Assembly: GCA_036674765.1 (NCBI GenBank)
Contig: JARVKI010000024.1
Span: 310,001-374,000, forward strand
DNA length: 64,000 nt
Origin: Seiridium cupressi
Taxonomy: Eukaryota; Ascomycota; Sordariomycetes; Amphisphaeriales; Sporocadaceae
Reading direction: 5' to 3'
Positions 19,597 through 31,970 of the stretch are shown here, one piece after another (within the stretch, counting starts at the first letter, position 1; every line of letters starts with the position of its first letter). The notes under the pieces are model-generated. The model worked only from the letters and a program-made list of their open reading frames with translations, ran no database searches and was not told where the DNA came from. A program made the translations under genes and the position numbers.

Positions 19597-22500
19597 CGTC
19601 GTGATGTACCAGCGATGAAGCCAGGCCGACCAGAAGGGTTTGTTGATATGCGATTGAGCACAGCCCTGTTGAGGTTTCACACCAGTGGGCAGCGAGCACA
19701 ATATGTATCCCGAACCCCTGGAACTCTCAGTGCCCAGCTCTTGAGATCTTATCGGGGATCCTTCCGCGGCATCACTGTCGCGGAGCATCCCATGGGATTG
19801 GTGACAGCCTCGTGCACCGGTCCTTTGGCGTCGAGATGCATCGCGTCTTCCCCGAAGAGCAAGGTCCCGATATGCGCCAAGGTCGAAGGGCCTGGCGATA
19901 CCGCAAATCAGAACTGCACGTGTCTCTTGGGCCCCGGGTTAGCATCTTGGCTCGCTGATTGGCGACTTGGCAATGCCAGAAACTGGTGTAGATAGCACGG
20001 TCTGGCGTTCTATCGCGGCTGACGTCCGTTTTTGTTATGAATTCTGGGATCTCGGTGAGACCAAGATAGTGACCCGAGATGATGGCTACACGACAGAGCA
20101 TGAGATATTGGACGCGTGCCGCCGTTTTCCGATGGTCTTCTATCGATAGCTAACGACTATGTTCTCAATCACACACAAATGCCTGTCACTGCGGTCAACG
20201 ATGGAACTTGGCAATTGTATCACGAGATTGGCAAAGTTGTAGCAGTATTGCAGCGTGTTGTATTTTCATCCATGAAGATACGCACACTCCCGCTGCGATA
20301 CTTTGTTGAGGGCAGACTTGCAAGATTTATACTGTCAGTCCTCTACCTAGCCCCAATTACTGAGAACTTGCGGGTGAAGAACCATTGTTCGCCTCTAAAA
20401 CTCAACATTTCGACGGTCAAATCTCAATACTTGGTCGACGCTCCCCGCATTACGAGGGGAATTCGAAGCTAAGAATTCGATGGAGCGCGAGTATCGAATT
20501 CTCCGTCATATTTCTACGACCTGCAATTGAATTCACTCTCCATCCGGCGACCTTGGATATATCGTTGATGTTATAGGTTACACAGGACAGCCACAGTTAG
20601 CCCGTCTCCAACTCTCACTGTAACAATGTTGGCAGAGTGATTCATTTCATCAGCGAGCAAATGTGAGGGTTCAGGAGCCATATACATAACTGCACATAGG
20701 AAAATCCCAGTCAACATTGAGACGGCCTACACGAGTCGATTGCCTTGTCACGATGACGTCCTTGGAATTGAATTGCGGGCAGTCATTTGCGATTTGCGCC
20801 GTTGAAGCTCCCGCCGAAAGCACCGCAGCTGGGTTCGGCACGGGGGCGAGTACGGCACAGCAAACAAAAGCAACACGACAATGACGCTCTGTTGTTGGTG
20901 TAATAGCCGGATCATCATGAGCAGGAAGGGAATTTCACCTGGGCTGCTGGGTGACTTCCCGTTCTTTGTATTGCTTACCGCAGCGGTTGGAAGATTAGCT
21001 CATAATCCAGAGGAGGGGGCAGCCGTTGATCCATATCGTGAGCCAGCTGCCGATCAGTAAGTGGATTGGCCTAGAAGGCGACAATGCCGTAGAAAGACCA
21101 TTGCATCATTCAAAGAAAGGAGGATCGTCAGGTTCCTTTACGTGATTGAGGTACGTATTGTGGACTGACCGTGCACTGATCTCATCGGTCCGGTGAGATG
21201 TGCTGCATGATCGACGAGTGATTGGCATTGCTATTTCGAGGCTGAAACGGTTTTGGTGGGCGGCGCTTGTTTGGCCAGCGGTTTACAAGTAAACGCTCTG
21301 GTTGAAGCGCTGACCATGCAGTTCTCCTAATGGTTGACTGCACGCATCCTAGAAAACTCGTCTGCTGCCTCTAGCAAAGCTGCTGCTGGCTCCTATTCTC
21401 GGACCCCCCTCCCAGCGCAGTCACTCTGCATGCATGGTGATCCGATAACATGGCGAGCCTGACTATTGGTGGCTGTTGTTTTCCCACAGGGTCCTGTCTA
21501 CTGTCGGGCCGCTTGTCCAGGACACCTCGCTAAACTCAACAGGCTATTCCTTCTGTAGCAGGTCCTGGTGAGGCATGCTGTGTGGCGCTGGGGGCTTGCA
21601 GATCTCTCAAACCTTCAAAGATCCAATGCCATGAAGGCGGCATGTGGGAGTACGTCTGACGTCTGCCCCGCGAATTCTAGGTTATCCACAACATTGTGTG
21701 CTCACGCTTCCTGTTTTTGATGGTGCGCACCGCCAGGTACCCAAGAATCACGAGAATGAAAAATTCTCAACACTTCTGCTCAGTATTGCCCTAGACTCTG
21801 CATAATGCAGAAGGTTGGCGCCGCTGCGAATCATGGTTGCAAGATAGTGCAACATCTACATCATGCCGACCTCTGTTAGTTGACCTAAGTATAACCCCAC
21901 TATCCAACCACTGAGGACACGCGAGGCCCCTGGCGAAAGCGGAGAGCCGACAGCCAGTCGATCTCGCCGGGACCTGCGAGCGGATCGGCCAAGGGAATTC
22001 TGGAACACCTTCTTCCACGGCCTGGAGAATACCGCGCGCCTTTGGAAACACTTCCCACGGGGCTGAGCCTAGTTGCGCTGTGCTTTTTAAAGATACGATG
22101 AAAACCCACTGATGACGAACGGTGCAAACAATTCGTGATGCATGTTCGTACCGCTGGCAAGAGTCAAGACTCATACGAGAAGGTGACATCCGACCCGTAT
22201 TAAATGAGCTTCCGTCCTTGTCCCAAAAATCCAACCCCCTAAAGGCGATCACTGAGGATATTTGTTGATTTAATGTTCGCTTAATGGCAATCCCACTGAT
22301 ACCCAGCATCTTGGCCGCCCACCTCTCCAGCTAAACGGCCCAGAAGACCTGCCCACCATCTCCAGGGTCCACCCACCACGTCCACATCTCGCCATCAACC
22401 TTTGCCTGCAGCAGCGAATCCATCCCCGCCTTTTGCTCCTCGACTGCACTAATCTAGCACCTGCATACGCCTGCAGCTGGTGGTGCTGTCCCTGCTTCTG

Positions 22501-23378
22501 GCCCTGGCCATTGCTACCATCGGCCCTGCAGCCAGACGGCGACTTGAGAATTGTTACATGAGCGATAAGGCCGTTTTATTGTGCCAGCCTGCATTGTTGC
22601 TACCACACTGCTGCTCAAAGGCTCCGAAGGAAAGGATACCCCATCCAGATCCCTCCAACCGCCCGGTAGTCCGCTCGGAACTGCAGTGTTCTGCAGCTTG
22701 CCCCGTCTCGACTATTTATCCACCCATTGTCCCTCACCATCTACCGTTCGCCACTGTAAGATCTGCATTAAAGACGTCCCTGCCCCCGGCTTCAGGTTCG
22801 ACTACTTCCGTCGCCCTTCCCTCTGCAGTTTCCACCTCGTATCTCAAGTTGAGGCAGTCGTATCCACAGCGGGTTTAGGAAAACAAGCATCGAGGCGTCA
22901 CAGCTTTGAACTGGCCGTATCCCTGGGAAAACACGACCACATTGGCAACAGCCGACTCTTGTCATCCCACGTTCACCACCAAACCTTTGTCTTCCTCGAT
23001 CGAGAATCATATTGACCACGAGTCGTGATTTTGAGTTCAGCACTACTCAGATCACATTCCACCGTTGGCCGTTAGACACGCCACGCGTTTCTATACGTAC
23101 TCACTAATTTCGGGACATTAAACCCACTGACTGGATCTACGTCTCTGGTCCAAACCTCAAACCCCTGGCTAGGCCCCTTAGCTTCAGCATAGCCACCCTG
23201 ATAACGATATCATTGAAACGTCGTCGACCCATTGACAGCCACCGAGTATTGTATGATATACCACTGCCGTCCCGAGGGCCTTCTCTTTCCAACCACAACC
23301 ATTGTCGACCATCCTTCCGTCCTTAGAGTATACCTTTCAATCAATTGATGCAAGGTTGATTGAAGCCACATCGCCACC
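19597..23378. other. 3.8-kb gene-free stretch ending in a pyrimidine-rich leader
   Basis: I find no supported coding region across this long gap. From about 22,400 to 23,378 the plus strand is rich in C and T with CCACC/CCCTC runs, which fits a long 5' leader of the BAR gene, perhaps with leader introns. The 19.6-22.3 kb part has mixed composition; it could hold a long non-coding RNA or regulatory DNA but I see no direct sign. Confidence 0.45.
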
Positions 23379-24949
23379 ATGCATATCACAAAGAAGTTCG
23401 ATCGGGCCTTCCAATGGGCCGGGGAGAAGATGGGTCAAGAAGCCAAGACTGGCTTGTCGGAGGAGTTCAAGATGCTTGAGACTGAAATGGCTCTCAGACA
23501 TGATGGTAAGTACGCAATCATCTGAAGTGATGCCCTCCGGAGGATGCAATTGCCGTGCACGGCATATGCACGTCAGCACCCGGGATCCTGCATGTGCTAA
23601 CAAGTAACCCCTTGCAGGAATGGACCGGCTCCAACGATCAATGAACGTTTACACCAAGTCGCTTTCTCGACGATGCGAAGCCGCCGATGACAAGGAAAAG
23701 GGTCTCCCCGTTAGCTTTCTCGGCAGAACCATGATCAGCCATGGAGAAGACTTCGAGCCCGACTCAGACTTTGGCAACTGCCTGGTTGCCATGGGCCAAG
23801 GCAACGAACGTATTGCAGGCATCCAAGAAAGCTATGTCGCACATGCCTCATCATATTGGCTAGAGGGCTGCGAGCGTAACCTCGCCATGATGAAGGAATA
23901 CCAGGTGAGTCGATATCAAACAGCTCCATAGCATTGCCACTTGTTTCTTGCATGCAAGGGCGTGATGCTAAGCGAGGACTTCTTAGTTAGGACTTGAGGC
24001 TAACATTCAAGAACAGGCTGCCAGAAAGAAGCTTGAGAACAGGCGACTTGCATACGATGCCAGCACGACAAAGATGCAGAAGGCCAAGCGTGAGGATTTC
24101 AGACTTGAGGATGAACTCCGAACGTCAAAGGCCAAGTACGAAGAGTCGTCTGAGGATGTCTTCCGCCGCATGCAAGACATTAAGGAGGCCGAGGCCGACG
24201 CTATGCAAGATCTTACCAATTTTCTAGATGCTGAGCTCGAGTACCACGAGCGCTGTGCTGAGGAACTCCGCCGCGTGCGTGCTGCCTGGCCAGTGACCTC
24301 GACAGGTCAGCTCTCGTCCAGCAGAGGTGGTCAATCAGAGTATGGCTTGTCCCGTCGGACCAGCCGCCCGAGAAGCAATACAGCACAATCGTTCGGTGAA
24401 CGCAACGATCGTACTGAGCGTTGGGCCACCCGACAAGACATTTACGAAGAGGAGGAACCTACTCCTGCACCAGTCCGCATGCCCATTCGCTCAGCCCGAC
24501 AGACCAGCAGTGGTACTGCAACCCCAGTGTCACCTCCCCGTCCTGGCTTTAATCGATCCATCACCCACCAGGGCACATTTGAGGGTCCTAGAGACCGACC
24601 AACATACAGGGAGCCACCACTCCCACCTCCCTCGCAAGAGACACTCCGCAAGAGCCCCGCTGTTCCCACCAATGTCGGTTCATTGAGAGGCAATCTCCGA
24701 CCCGTCAACCGAATTCACACAAGCCAAAGTGCTGCTCCCGATGTTTTCGCCGATGATTACGACACCAATACCAGCAGTGGAAGCCCTGATTATGACCGCA
24801 GCGAGAGTCCCGCGACTAGCTATGGCAGCCTGAGCAGGACAACCAGCAACACTGGCCTTGCAGGCAAGAAGGCTCCTCCACCACCGCCTCCTAGCCGTGC
24901 CAAAAAGCCCGCGCCACCTATCCCCCAGAAGAGGGAGATGGCATACTAA
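23379..24949 (+). CDS. BAR-domain membrane-remodelling protein with proline-rich tail
   Basis: Three exons (23379-23505, 23618-23904, 24017-24949), introns of 112 nt each, give 448 residues. The start has a strong CGCCACC context. The second acceptor was chosen because the CTAAC branch site lies 13 nt upstream of CAG and the join reads EYQ-AARKKLENRRLAYD, the typical BAR helix; an earlier acceptor at about 23986 would add ten residues in frame. Residues 1-240 are helical (FDRAFQWAGEKMGQE, LEGCERNLAMMKEYQ, EDVFRRMQDIKEAEADAMQD). The tail is Ser/Arg/Pro-rich, with PPPPPPSRAKKPAPPIPQ near the end that could bind SH3 domains. Endophilin-like BAR proteins bend membranes in endocytosis and Golgi traffic. 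No SH3 domain of its own is seen. Confidence 0.9.
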
Positions 24950-25740
24950 GCGCCACATGACGGAACTAATACCCGTTCAATTCTTTCTACATTCCAACAT
25001 ATAATTATCAGGGACTATATTTTGGTGTTTGAACATGTTCATGATTCGGCCAGGCTGCGAGCGCGATGCACAGTAAGAGAATGGCTGTGTGTCGGCGGGT
25101 ACACGATTTATCGGGATATATGGTTATCTCGCAACTATTCTTGGCGGAAGGTTATACAAGCCTATCACGTCTACTGCAAGTAAAAAGCATTGTAATTTCG
25201 GCCGCATGGCGTTGGGCGTCCTTTATAGCGCAACTAGGTGGTGTGCCATTATGGCTTGGGATAAGATGGAGATCAATATGGACTGGATCCTTACTATATG
25301 ATCATACCCGGAAATTTTTGTTGTGTCGTGAATGGTGCTTGTGTATTGTATGTGACGAAGAGCTGGAGTTAAGATTTCTAGGTGCTGCTCGAAGTTACAT
25401 TGCTCATATATCACATGGTCCTTTGTGAAATGCACAATGGCAGTTTTATGGCAATCTATATTTGACGACCCGCAAATTCAACACACCAATCAAGTCTGGG
25501 AAGATAAGCGCAGGCCGTACTCAGCGAGTGCTTCATTGGATCTAAAAGCATAGTGAAAAGTGCGATGAGGCGGCGGCCCAGACGGCCATGAATGCTTTGA
25601 GTAACCCTACAGGGTGTCGATACATTAGCACAAGCTGGAGATACTCCATATCATTGGGCGGCCCTCTTTCCAGTTCTTGCCAACGGTTTACCGAAACTAT
25701 CACCATAAGTTAAAGATGAATAGTGTTTGCCTCAAAGACC

Positions 25741-25765
25741 CTTCGTGAGGGTTAAAATTGCAGTG
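25741..25765 (+). repeat. Degenerate 25-bp repeat, copy 1
   Basis: Starts CTTCGTGAGGGTTAAAA and ends GCAGTG. It differs from copy 2 at three positions, all transitions. Confidence 0.7.
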
Positions 25766-25962
25766 TAGAAACACTTGATTGGTGAGGGAAACATTCACGT
25801 GACCGTGACAATTGGCGCAGCAGTCAATCCTACGGATCTGCTCAGCCGGGCGTACACCACGTCAGCTTGCAGCTTCATTTGGTTGCCCAACGAAACTTGG
25901 GCTTCGTCGTCTTATTTTGAAAGCATTGGACAATCGGCTGCTCGATATTTGCCCAAAAAGCA

Positions 25963-25987
25963 CTTCGTGAAGATTGAAATTGCAGTG
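25963..25987 (+). repeat. Degenerate 25-bp repeat, copy 2
   Basis: Starts CTTCGTGAAGATTGAAA. Similarity to copy 3 seems to extend about 50 bp downstream through an AATACG...CGGAGG block. Confidence 0.7.
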
Positions 25988-26437
25988 CAAGCGTAAGGCT
26001 AAATACGTAATCGGAGGACTTGCGGAGTACAGGGGAATTGAAGGTATCTGTGAGATAGCTTCGAATTCTATGAGCAATATGCAATCGGAGGATGGCGGGT
26101 GTTCTCTTTACCTATGTAGCCAGTTCGACGTTAGGTACCTGGGAAACAGCACAAGATGCTCATCGCCGAGCAAGTTCTGGTGGTGAAGAGCGTGTTTTCG
26201 AGCCCATCGGACTTGACTCCATGGTTGCGATAAGCTCAAAATCATCCAGACGGCAGTGGCAGCGTTTAAAACACACGTAAGACACGATGCCATGGAGCCC
26301 TATGGGTTCCATTGCAAGTGTATGTCGAGCTTGGCAACCTTTGTGTATCCTTGCCACCTTGCCGGAGAGGCTAATTAACGAAAGACACATTGGGTCCTAT
26401 TACTTCCAATAACAAGTCACTAATTACCTAAGAGGCA

Positions 26438-26462
26438 TTTCGTGGGGGTTAGAATGGCAGTG
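26438..26462 (+). repeat. Degenerate 25-bp repeat, copy 3
   Basis: Starts TTTCGTGGGGGTTAGAA. It differs from copy 1 at four positions, three of them transitions. Confidence 0.65.
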
Positions 26463-26573
26463 AAATTGGTGATATGTCCAGAGACATGAATACGCATGCG
26501 GAGGCTTGGAGGCTACATTACATAAAGTGCCTTGGAAGTCTGACGTATTATAGGAATGCGTCGCCTTATCAAG

Positions 26574-26598
26574 AAAAAAAAAAAAAAAAAAAAAAAAA
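26574..26598. repeat. Homopolymer A25 tract
   Basis: Twenty-five consecutive A residues within repeat-bearing, gene-free DNA. It could be the tail of a retroposed copy on the plus strand, but no recognisable body precedes it. Confidence 0.9.
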
Positions 26599-27704
26599 GG
26601 TTCGGGGAATCGGGGTCCTTGGATTAGAAGTCTTTAGTATAAGCCAACCAACCTGTCGTCGTCCGCTTTAAGGGGCCATTACGAGGGTTGCCTCAGATCT
26701 AGTGTTGTGGCTGGCCAGCAACCGCTTAGACCAGCCCCAGAAACAATGCTCTTTCACCCAACTCTCAGTCTTTTCTCTCTTGCTCTTTTCGTCACCGTTG
26801 CCGACGTCCCGATGCCCTTATGGAGGTCACGAGTTGTATCGGCGGTAACAACCCTCACAAAACGCCTTATGGATAGCTATCAACCTGTATTGTTTTTGAG
26901 CTTTCTATTCTTGTTATTGTCTTCATCGTTGACGGTAATTATTTTGTTCTTTTTGTTTAATGTGTGGGCAAGCGTTGTGTTCGCAACGTCCATAACCTCC
27001 CGAGGGGCGTCACGGTTTAAGAGGTTAATAAGGTTGGGCTTGATGAAACCCATATTGTATAAATTACAGAAGATAGAGATCCAGCTAGTGCCGCAGTTAA
27101 TCTTTGCTCTCCAATCTCCGGTTTTCGTAAATAACCCCATAGTGTAGAACCAGCTCCTTTAATCCTCTTGGTCCGTGACACAGGACGTTATGTTATTACT
27201 TAGCACAAGACCCTGCCCTGGCGTAGGTGGGCAGCGATCAGCGTTGGCCACATTTTCCAATCAGACGAAAGATTAAACAAGTGCATTTAATATAGTTGTA
27301 GCAAAAGACGCGGGGAAGGACGCAGCTCAAGCGTGGTCAGCTCAAGATTTGGGGCATCATAATCTCCAAAGGCATCCAGTCACTCGACCTTGAATGCACT
27401 TCTCCTGCCACAAAACCATGATTTTGGTCCCGCTCTAGTCTTTCCACTTGTTCTAGACGGCGTAAATTTTCGACACCGAATGGCAGCTGACTATCTTGGA
27501 AAGAGTAAATATGCAATTTGGTGTTGAAGAACTGACAGGGTCATTATGACGTTAACAGTGAGTAAGTGCTTTGAAGGCCCCACTTCTCCCGGTATCATAA
27601 TCCTGGGGATAGACTGCTGCTTTTCGCATTCAGCGACAGAACCTATCATCATCAAATTGATTGAAATTGCTCGATATAATTTCAATTCCTATTTGCTCTA
27701 CCAC

Positions 27705-28115
27705 ATGATGTCGTCGCGATTTATAAGCCTGCTCAACCGTCAGGCACTTCGGAGGACCTCTCACATCCTGCCAGCTGTCCAGAGCCGCACCTTCATCCCA
27801 TCGGCTGCTCATAGAGTAGTCGACCAAACGCGACAAAACAACGACTCCTCTCAGGACCAGAAGGCCGGACACAAGAAACAAGCCACCAAGGCGGGCAACT
27901 CAGACAAGGACCAGGACCACCCGGCCAAGCAGTCCGACCCGCAGCAGTCGCCCAGCACGTCCACGGGCATTGAGGAGCAGGGATCGGGCTCCTCCAAGGC
28001 TGGCGCTGGGTCCGATCAAGGCGGTATTTACAAGAACGAGGAGCTGAGCAGAAAGCAGACGCAGAGCGAGAAGGAAGGCGGGAGAGAGGGATCGATGGTG
28101 AGGGGCAAGGAATGA
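27705..28115 (+). CDS. Small hydrophilic protein with mitochondrial-type presequence
   Basis: Single exon; the ATG pair at 27705 gives 136 residues. The first ~35 residues (MMSSRFISLLNRQALRRTSH...) are rich in Arg and Ser with no acidic residue and could form an amphipathic helix, as in mitochondrial targeting peptides. The remainder is very hydrophilic and disordered-looking: Gln, Lys, Asp, Ser and Gly rich, with SDPQQSPSTSTGIEEQGSGS and a GREGSMVRGKE end. No catalytic motif is visible. Such composition recalls stress-related LEA-like proteins, but I do not recognise a named family. Starting further upstream at 27546 would spoil the presequence. Confidence 0.7.
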   Translation: MMSSRFISLLNRQALRRTSHILPAVQSRTFIPSAAHRVVDQTRQNNDSSQDQKAGHKKQATKAGNSDKDQDHPAKQSDPQQSPSTSTGIEEQGSGSSKAGAGSDQGGIYKNEELSRKQTQSEKEGGREGSMVRGKE

Positions 28116-28680
28116 GATGCAAGGATGGGAGAGGGCGTCGACAGCATGATAGGAAGTTCGCGGTGGGACTAGAAGATATTACATGCTCTGATGCATGGTC
28201 TGCAGGACTGTAATTCCTTCCCGAATCAGAAATGCGTAAGCAGGTATCTGAAACATTTTATGAATTCCTAGTTGGATTCACAATGCGATATCGCCCCTCC
28301 GGCACCATGTCCGGGTCCCCACTCCCGAGACACCGCGCAATGACAGGGAAATGATCTTAACAATTCAATGCTATCACTAACGAGCTTGGAAGATTTCAGA
28401 TCCTATGAAGTGGGTATCAATACACGGAATAATGGCGAGTGATCGTCAACAAGAACTTCATGTCACAATGCATAGCATTTCACAGTCAACAACACAACTC
28501 TTGGAATCTCAAAAGCTTGTTTGTATTTAGAATCATTATATGAGTTCAATCCATGACAACAGTAGACCAAAACTCGCATCCAAAATCGATGAAGTCAATG
28601 CTATCGTGGTAACCCAAGAGCATTACTGGCACGGCTCCGCGTGCCAACCTTCCATATCCTATGAAAATCATAGAACTCGA
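28116..28680. other. Convergent intergenic region
   Basis: 565 bp between two converging genes, expected to hold both 3' ends. Nothing else seen. Confidence 0.5.
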
Positions 28681-29133
28681 TTACAGGATGGTACAGAACT
28701 TGAACGGGTCCTTGTATCCTTCTTCACGTGCTACCAACTCATGTCCCGGGCCGGACTGGGTTACATCAGAACCAGTATCAGTCTCGGTGGTGATCGCTCC
28801 GAGGACACCATCCTCCTTCAAGAGCTCAAATACTATATCTGCAGCCGCATCCACGTTTGAGAGGTCCGGGTCAACGCTGATCTGGAACATTGTCTCGTCG
28901 AGGTCGGTATCTTGCAGAGCCAAGTCAAGCTCCTTCTCAAAGAAAGGAAAGGCTTCCTCGTCGAGCAGTTTCGCAGCCTTAACCTTCTCCTTGACTCGGT
29001 CGGCAATCTCGGAAACTGGGTCCGTGCCAAGTGATGCAGTGATCCCATCTTTCGTGGGAGGCAATGGGTTGCAACTAACGTGAACAGCAAGGACAACTGT
29101 CAACACAGCTGCTTGGCGGACAGAGATATGCAT
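28681..29133 (-). CDS. Small secreted protein with CaaX-like C terminus
   Basis: Single exon of 150 residues. A signal peptide is clear at residues 1-21 (VRQAAVLTVVLAVHVSC). The mature part is acidic, with a helical centre (EIADRVKEKVKAAKLLDEEA) and an Asp-rich segment. It has only one other Cys (predicted at or next to the cleavage site) besides the one in the last four residues, Cys-Thr-Ile-Leu. A C-terminal C-a-a-X is the signal for farnesyl or geranylgeranyl transfer on cytosolic proteins and is unexpected after a signal peptide. No Kex2 dibasic sites are seen. I do not recognise the family; an effector-like or peptide-precursor role is conjecture. Confidence 0.7.
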   Translation of the reverse strand: MHISVRQAAVLTVVLAVHVSCNPLPPTKDGITASLGTDPVSEIADRVKEKVKAAKLLDEEAFPFFEKELDLALQDTDLDETMFQISVDPDLSNVDAAADIVFELLKEDGVLGAITTETDTGSDVTQSGPGHELVAREEGYKDPFKFCTIL

Positions 29134-30971
29134 CTTCGTGGTGATAGAAACGAGATAGTCAACCTTGTTCTAAGTTGTGCCGTAATATATGAAAGAGTCT
29201 TGTAGTCAACGAACACGCTAGATGGTCGGCCTCCGAAGACAATAGTATTTGAGCTGATGGAGTTTTGGCGTTGATTGTGTTGGTGAAAGGAGACAGAAAT
29301 CTGAGATTTTCAAGAACAGGTTAATTTGTTATAAATAGTGCGCAGGTTCTTTCTCGGCCAAGTCAGACCAAAGGCTGGACTTCGAGCATAATAGGGCTGC
29401 TGCAAGTGCCTTGGAAACACCAAACCTTGCGTGCGCTTGAGTACCTTTCAGATATTTCTTCCGCCGCTCCGACCCGACCCGACACCCTTCTCTAATGGCT
29501 GCGATGACTTCAATTCATTGGTCCCCATGGCACCCATGTCCAAGTACATTCAGTCTAAAGCGGGAGTAGACCAGCCGAACTACAGCGCTTTGAATTTGCT
29601 AAATAGTCGTGCGTACTGAACCTACTAGTATCAGGCTTCCCAAACTCCAAGTCAGTCTTATGTAGGACGCCTGATCAAAGTATTATACAGTGAAGCTCAA
29701 TATGACGCCCATCAACCCGGCTACGAAACCCCTTCCATGTTCTAAACGTTCCTGTTTAACCGTGCATGCTCCCAGATGTCTTGTGGCTTTTGGTTCCTTG
29801 AAGTCATGCCGTGGTGTGTTCAGCTACAAAGTCTACTTAGCATGATTCTTGGTACGTGGGAACAACAACCTTACCACTAATATAGAGATGCACTACATGC
29901 TAGCGAGATCTGCTTGAGTTCCTAGCCAGGATGGAGGATGGAGGGAGTAGATTTGTGAAGTTGTTAGTTTCATACTTGCGACAAGATAAAATGGGTAGAA
30001 GAACGTACCGGCCCAACAGGGGCTAAGTTGTCGCTCTGGCCTCGCGACGATAATGTATGAATGTTGAAGAAGAAGAAAAGAGAAGAGGACCAGGGCGGGA
30101 CAGAAGGGACAGATAAATCAGGCCAGGCAGCAGCGTGAGAATTTTTCAATGACGGCATGGAAGGAAAGAGAAAGTGCGGCTTTATGAGCGAGTTGATCAA
30201 GTGCGGGTTTTTGAGGGAGTTGATGAGGAAGGTGTTGCCGGCCGAGTGTTGCTGTAAGGGAAGAGGCAGCTAGCTCCTCGACCTGAAGAGTATCTATACA
30301 GGATAAATTGCGACTGGACAGCATAATAGGCTATGTAAATAAATGAGTCAGATCTTCTAAATTATTTTTGTAGTTCATACTATAGCGTTGATAACGGTCT
30401 CTAATAGCTAAGGAAGGTATACCCCTGAGTCGACCAAGTCGGTGAGGTCATGATGTGTCTATCACTTGACCTAAACAGTGTTACATCACCATTCCTCAAT
30501 TGAGAGTTACCCACCACTATAACAGACGAACTTGCCATCTGAGCAGACAACTGTGTTCTAATTTGTTTAGCGACTATCCTTAGTCGACGGTACAAGACTC
30601 ACCAATGAGCAAGTTGCGCTGCTTTCAAGGCTCTGACGCCGAGCTGGATCAATAGCCGCAAACCATCCCGAGAGAGAAATATGCTCAATTCACTGGCCAT
30701 CAAATCGAGCTGCCCTCTGCTGTATAAGAGGGAAGGTAATGTCATATTACTCCTGTAAGTCTTCATAGTAGAGCTACTGGGACAAAGCTACCATATGAAT
30801 CAAGGTTTACCGCTTCAGCGGATAAACTTTGGACGTTGGTTGAGTCAAATGCATGTAACAAGTTCAATATATATTTTAAATTTATGGCAAACTAAAAAGG
30901 GCCAATTTTATCACTCGCAACACAACATCATCACTATCATACAATCTCACTCCACCAAAAACTCTTTGAGT
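29134..30971. other. Gene-free region
   Basis: 1.84 kb with only short unsupported frames. It includes upstream sequence for both the secreted-protein gene and the DUF3669 pseudogene. Confidence 0.5.
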
Positions 30972-31970
30972 ATGGAGTATGCAGCATTTCATCGTGAGGG
31001 CCAATCTTCAACTTCATATCGCCGTATTGGTTTTGGCTTTTGCGGCTCTGTTTGGAGTAACTCCGATCACGAAGTCGTCGATTCCACATCTACCGCCATC
31101 AAACGTGAGGATGGAGGACCGGGACGTTCTCTCTTCAACGATTTCGATATACACACGACACTAATACTCGCCTATAAGGACTGCGCACCCCAAATCCGCT
31201 CTTCTTTCCGAATCCCGAAATGCCACGGCTTCGTCCCCGGAAGTTATAGTGGCTGGAATACTACGAAAGTCCTGGGCCGGTTCCCCTCAGGATATACACC
31301 GTGCAACATTCTGATCACTCAGAGGATCCCGCCAGTCTCGGAGCAAGCCCGACAGACACTTTTGGACCGGTACTGCCCGCAGCCACTCATTCACAGGATC
31401 AGGGCCGACATCAACAACACCGACTGTCTGCTTCGCCCATATTTGGGACGATGAAAGCTTGGTCAACGCGAATCCAAAGTATGCGCTTTCAGCCTGCGCA
31501 ACTATCCCCTCCATGTCAACCAAATGATGGATCTCGAATTGGATGTCCCTGGTTATGCCACCGCCATCGCCAGAGCACTAGCCTTCATGCACTGGGCAGC
31601 GAAAATAGACGCGAACGACGTAGAGTTCGTCCTTGCGTCCGCCCCAGACGGCGACATACCACAGTTCCAATCAAAATACTTTGGCGGACACAGTCTCTGG
31701 ATTCTCGATTTTGACTGTTGCAAAAGAATGAGTATGGACGAGCAAGGAGTGCAGCGAGGAGCCGAGGCATTCTTACAAAATGATCCATTCTATCCTCTTC
31801 CCGGTAAGGATAATCAGGAGGACAAGGAATTATGGGGTAATTTCAGAGCCGCCTACGAAAAAGCTAGTTCGTTTATCAGCCAAACCGACAGTCAAGTATC
31901 CGAGAGGCTACCGAGACTCCTTATGGATACGATTGAGCGCATTGTGCAGGATCGCAAGCTCTCGAGCTAG
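30972..31970 (+). pseudogene. DUF3669 family gene interrupted by a nonsense codon
   Basis: One frame from the ATG at 30972 to the stop at 31970 would encode 332 residues but contains a TGA at 31452. Both halves are in the same frame and match DUF3669 order: RIGFGFCGSVW, AIKREDGGPGRSLFND, PCNILITQRIPPVSE, LLRPYLGR before the stop; AFSLRNYPLHVNQM, MHWAAKIDANDVEFVLA, WILDFDCCKRMSMDE and NDPFYPLPG after it. In family members the motif continues PYLGRR, so CGA to TGA is the simplest change. No donor or acceptor can splice out the stop. DUF3669 proteins are fungal, often annotated as zinc-finger-like, with unknown function. Alternatives: readthrough or a sequencing error. Confidence 0.85.

Larger units (their letters stand above)
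24950..27704. other. Gene-poor region with decayed repeats
   Basis: 2.75 kb holding three diverged copies of a 25-bp motif, an A25 tract and one 146-codon frame with membrane-like segments (26707-27147) that has no other support. The composition and transition-dominated repeat divergence look like old, mutated mobile DNA. Confidence 0.5.

Noticed and set aside
26707..27147. 146-codon plus-strand frame with two hydrophobic segments
   Set aside because: Lies in repeat-derived, AT-rich DNA; hydrophobicity follows T-rich composition and no family pattern is seen.
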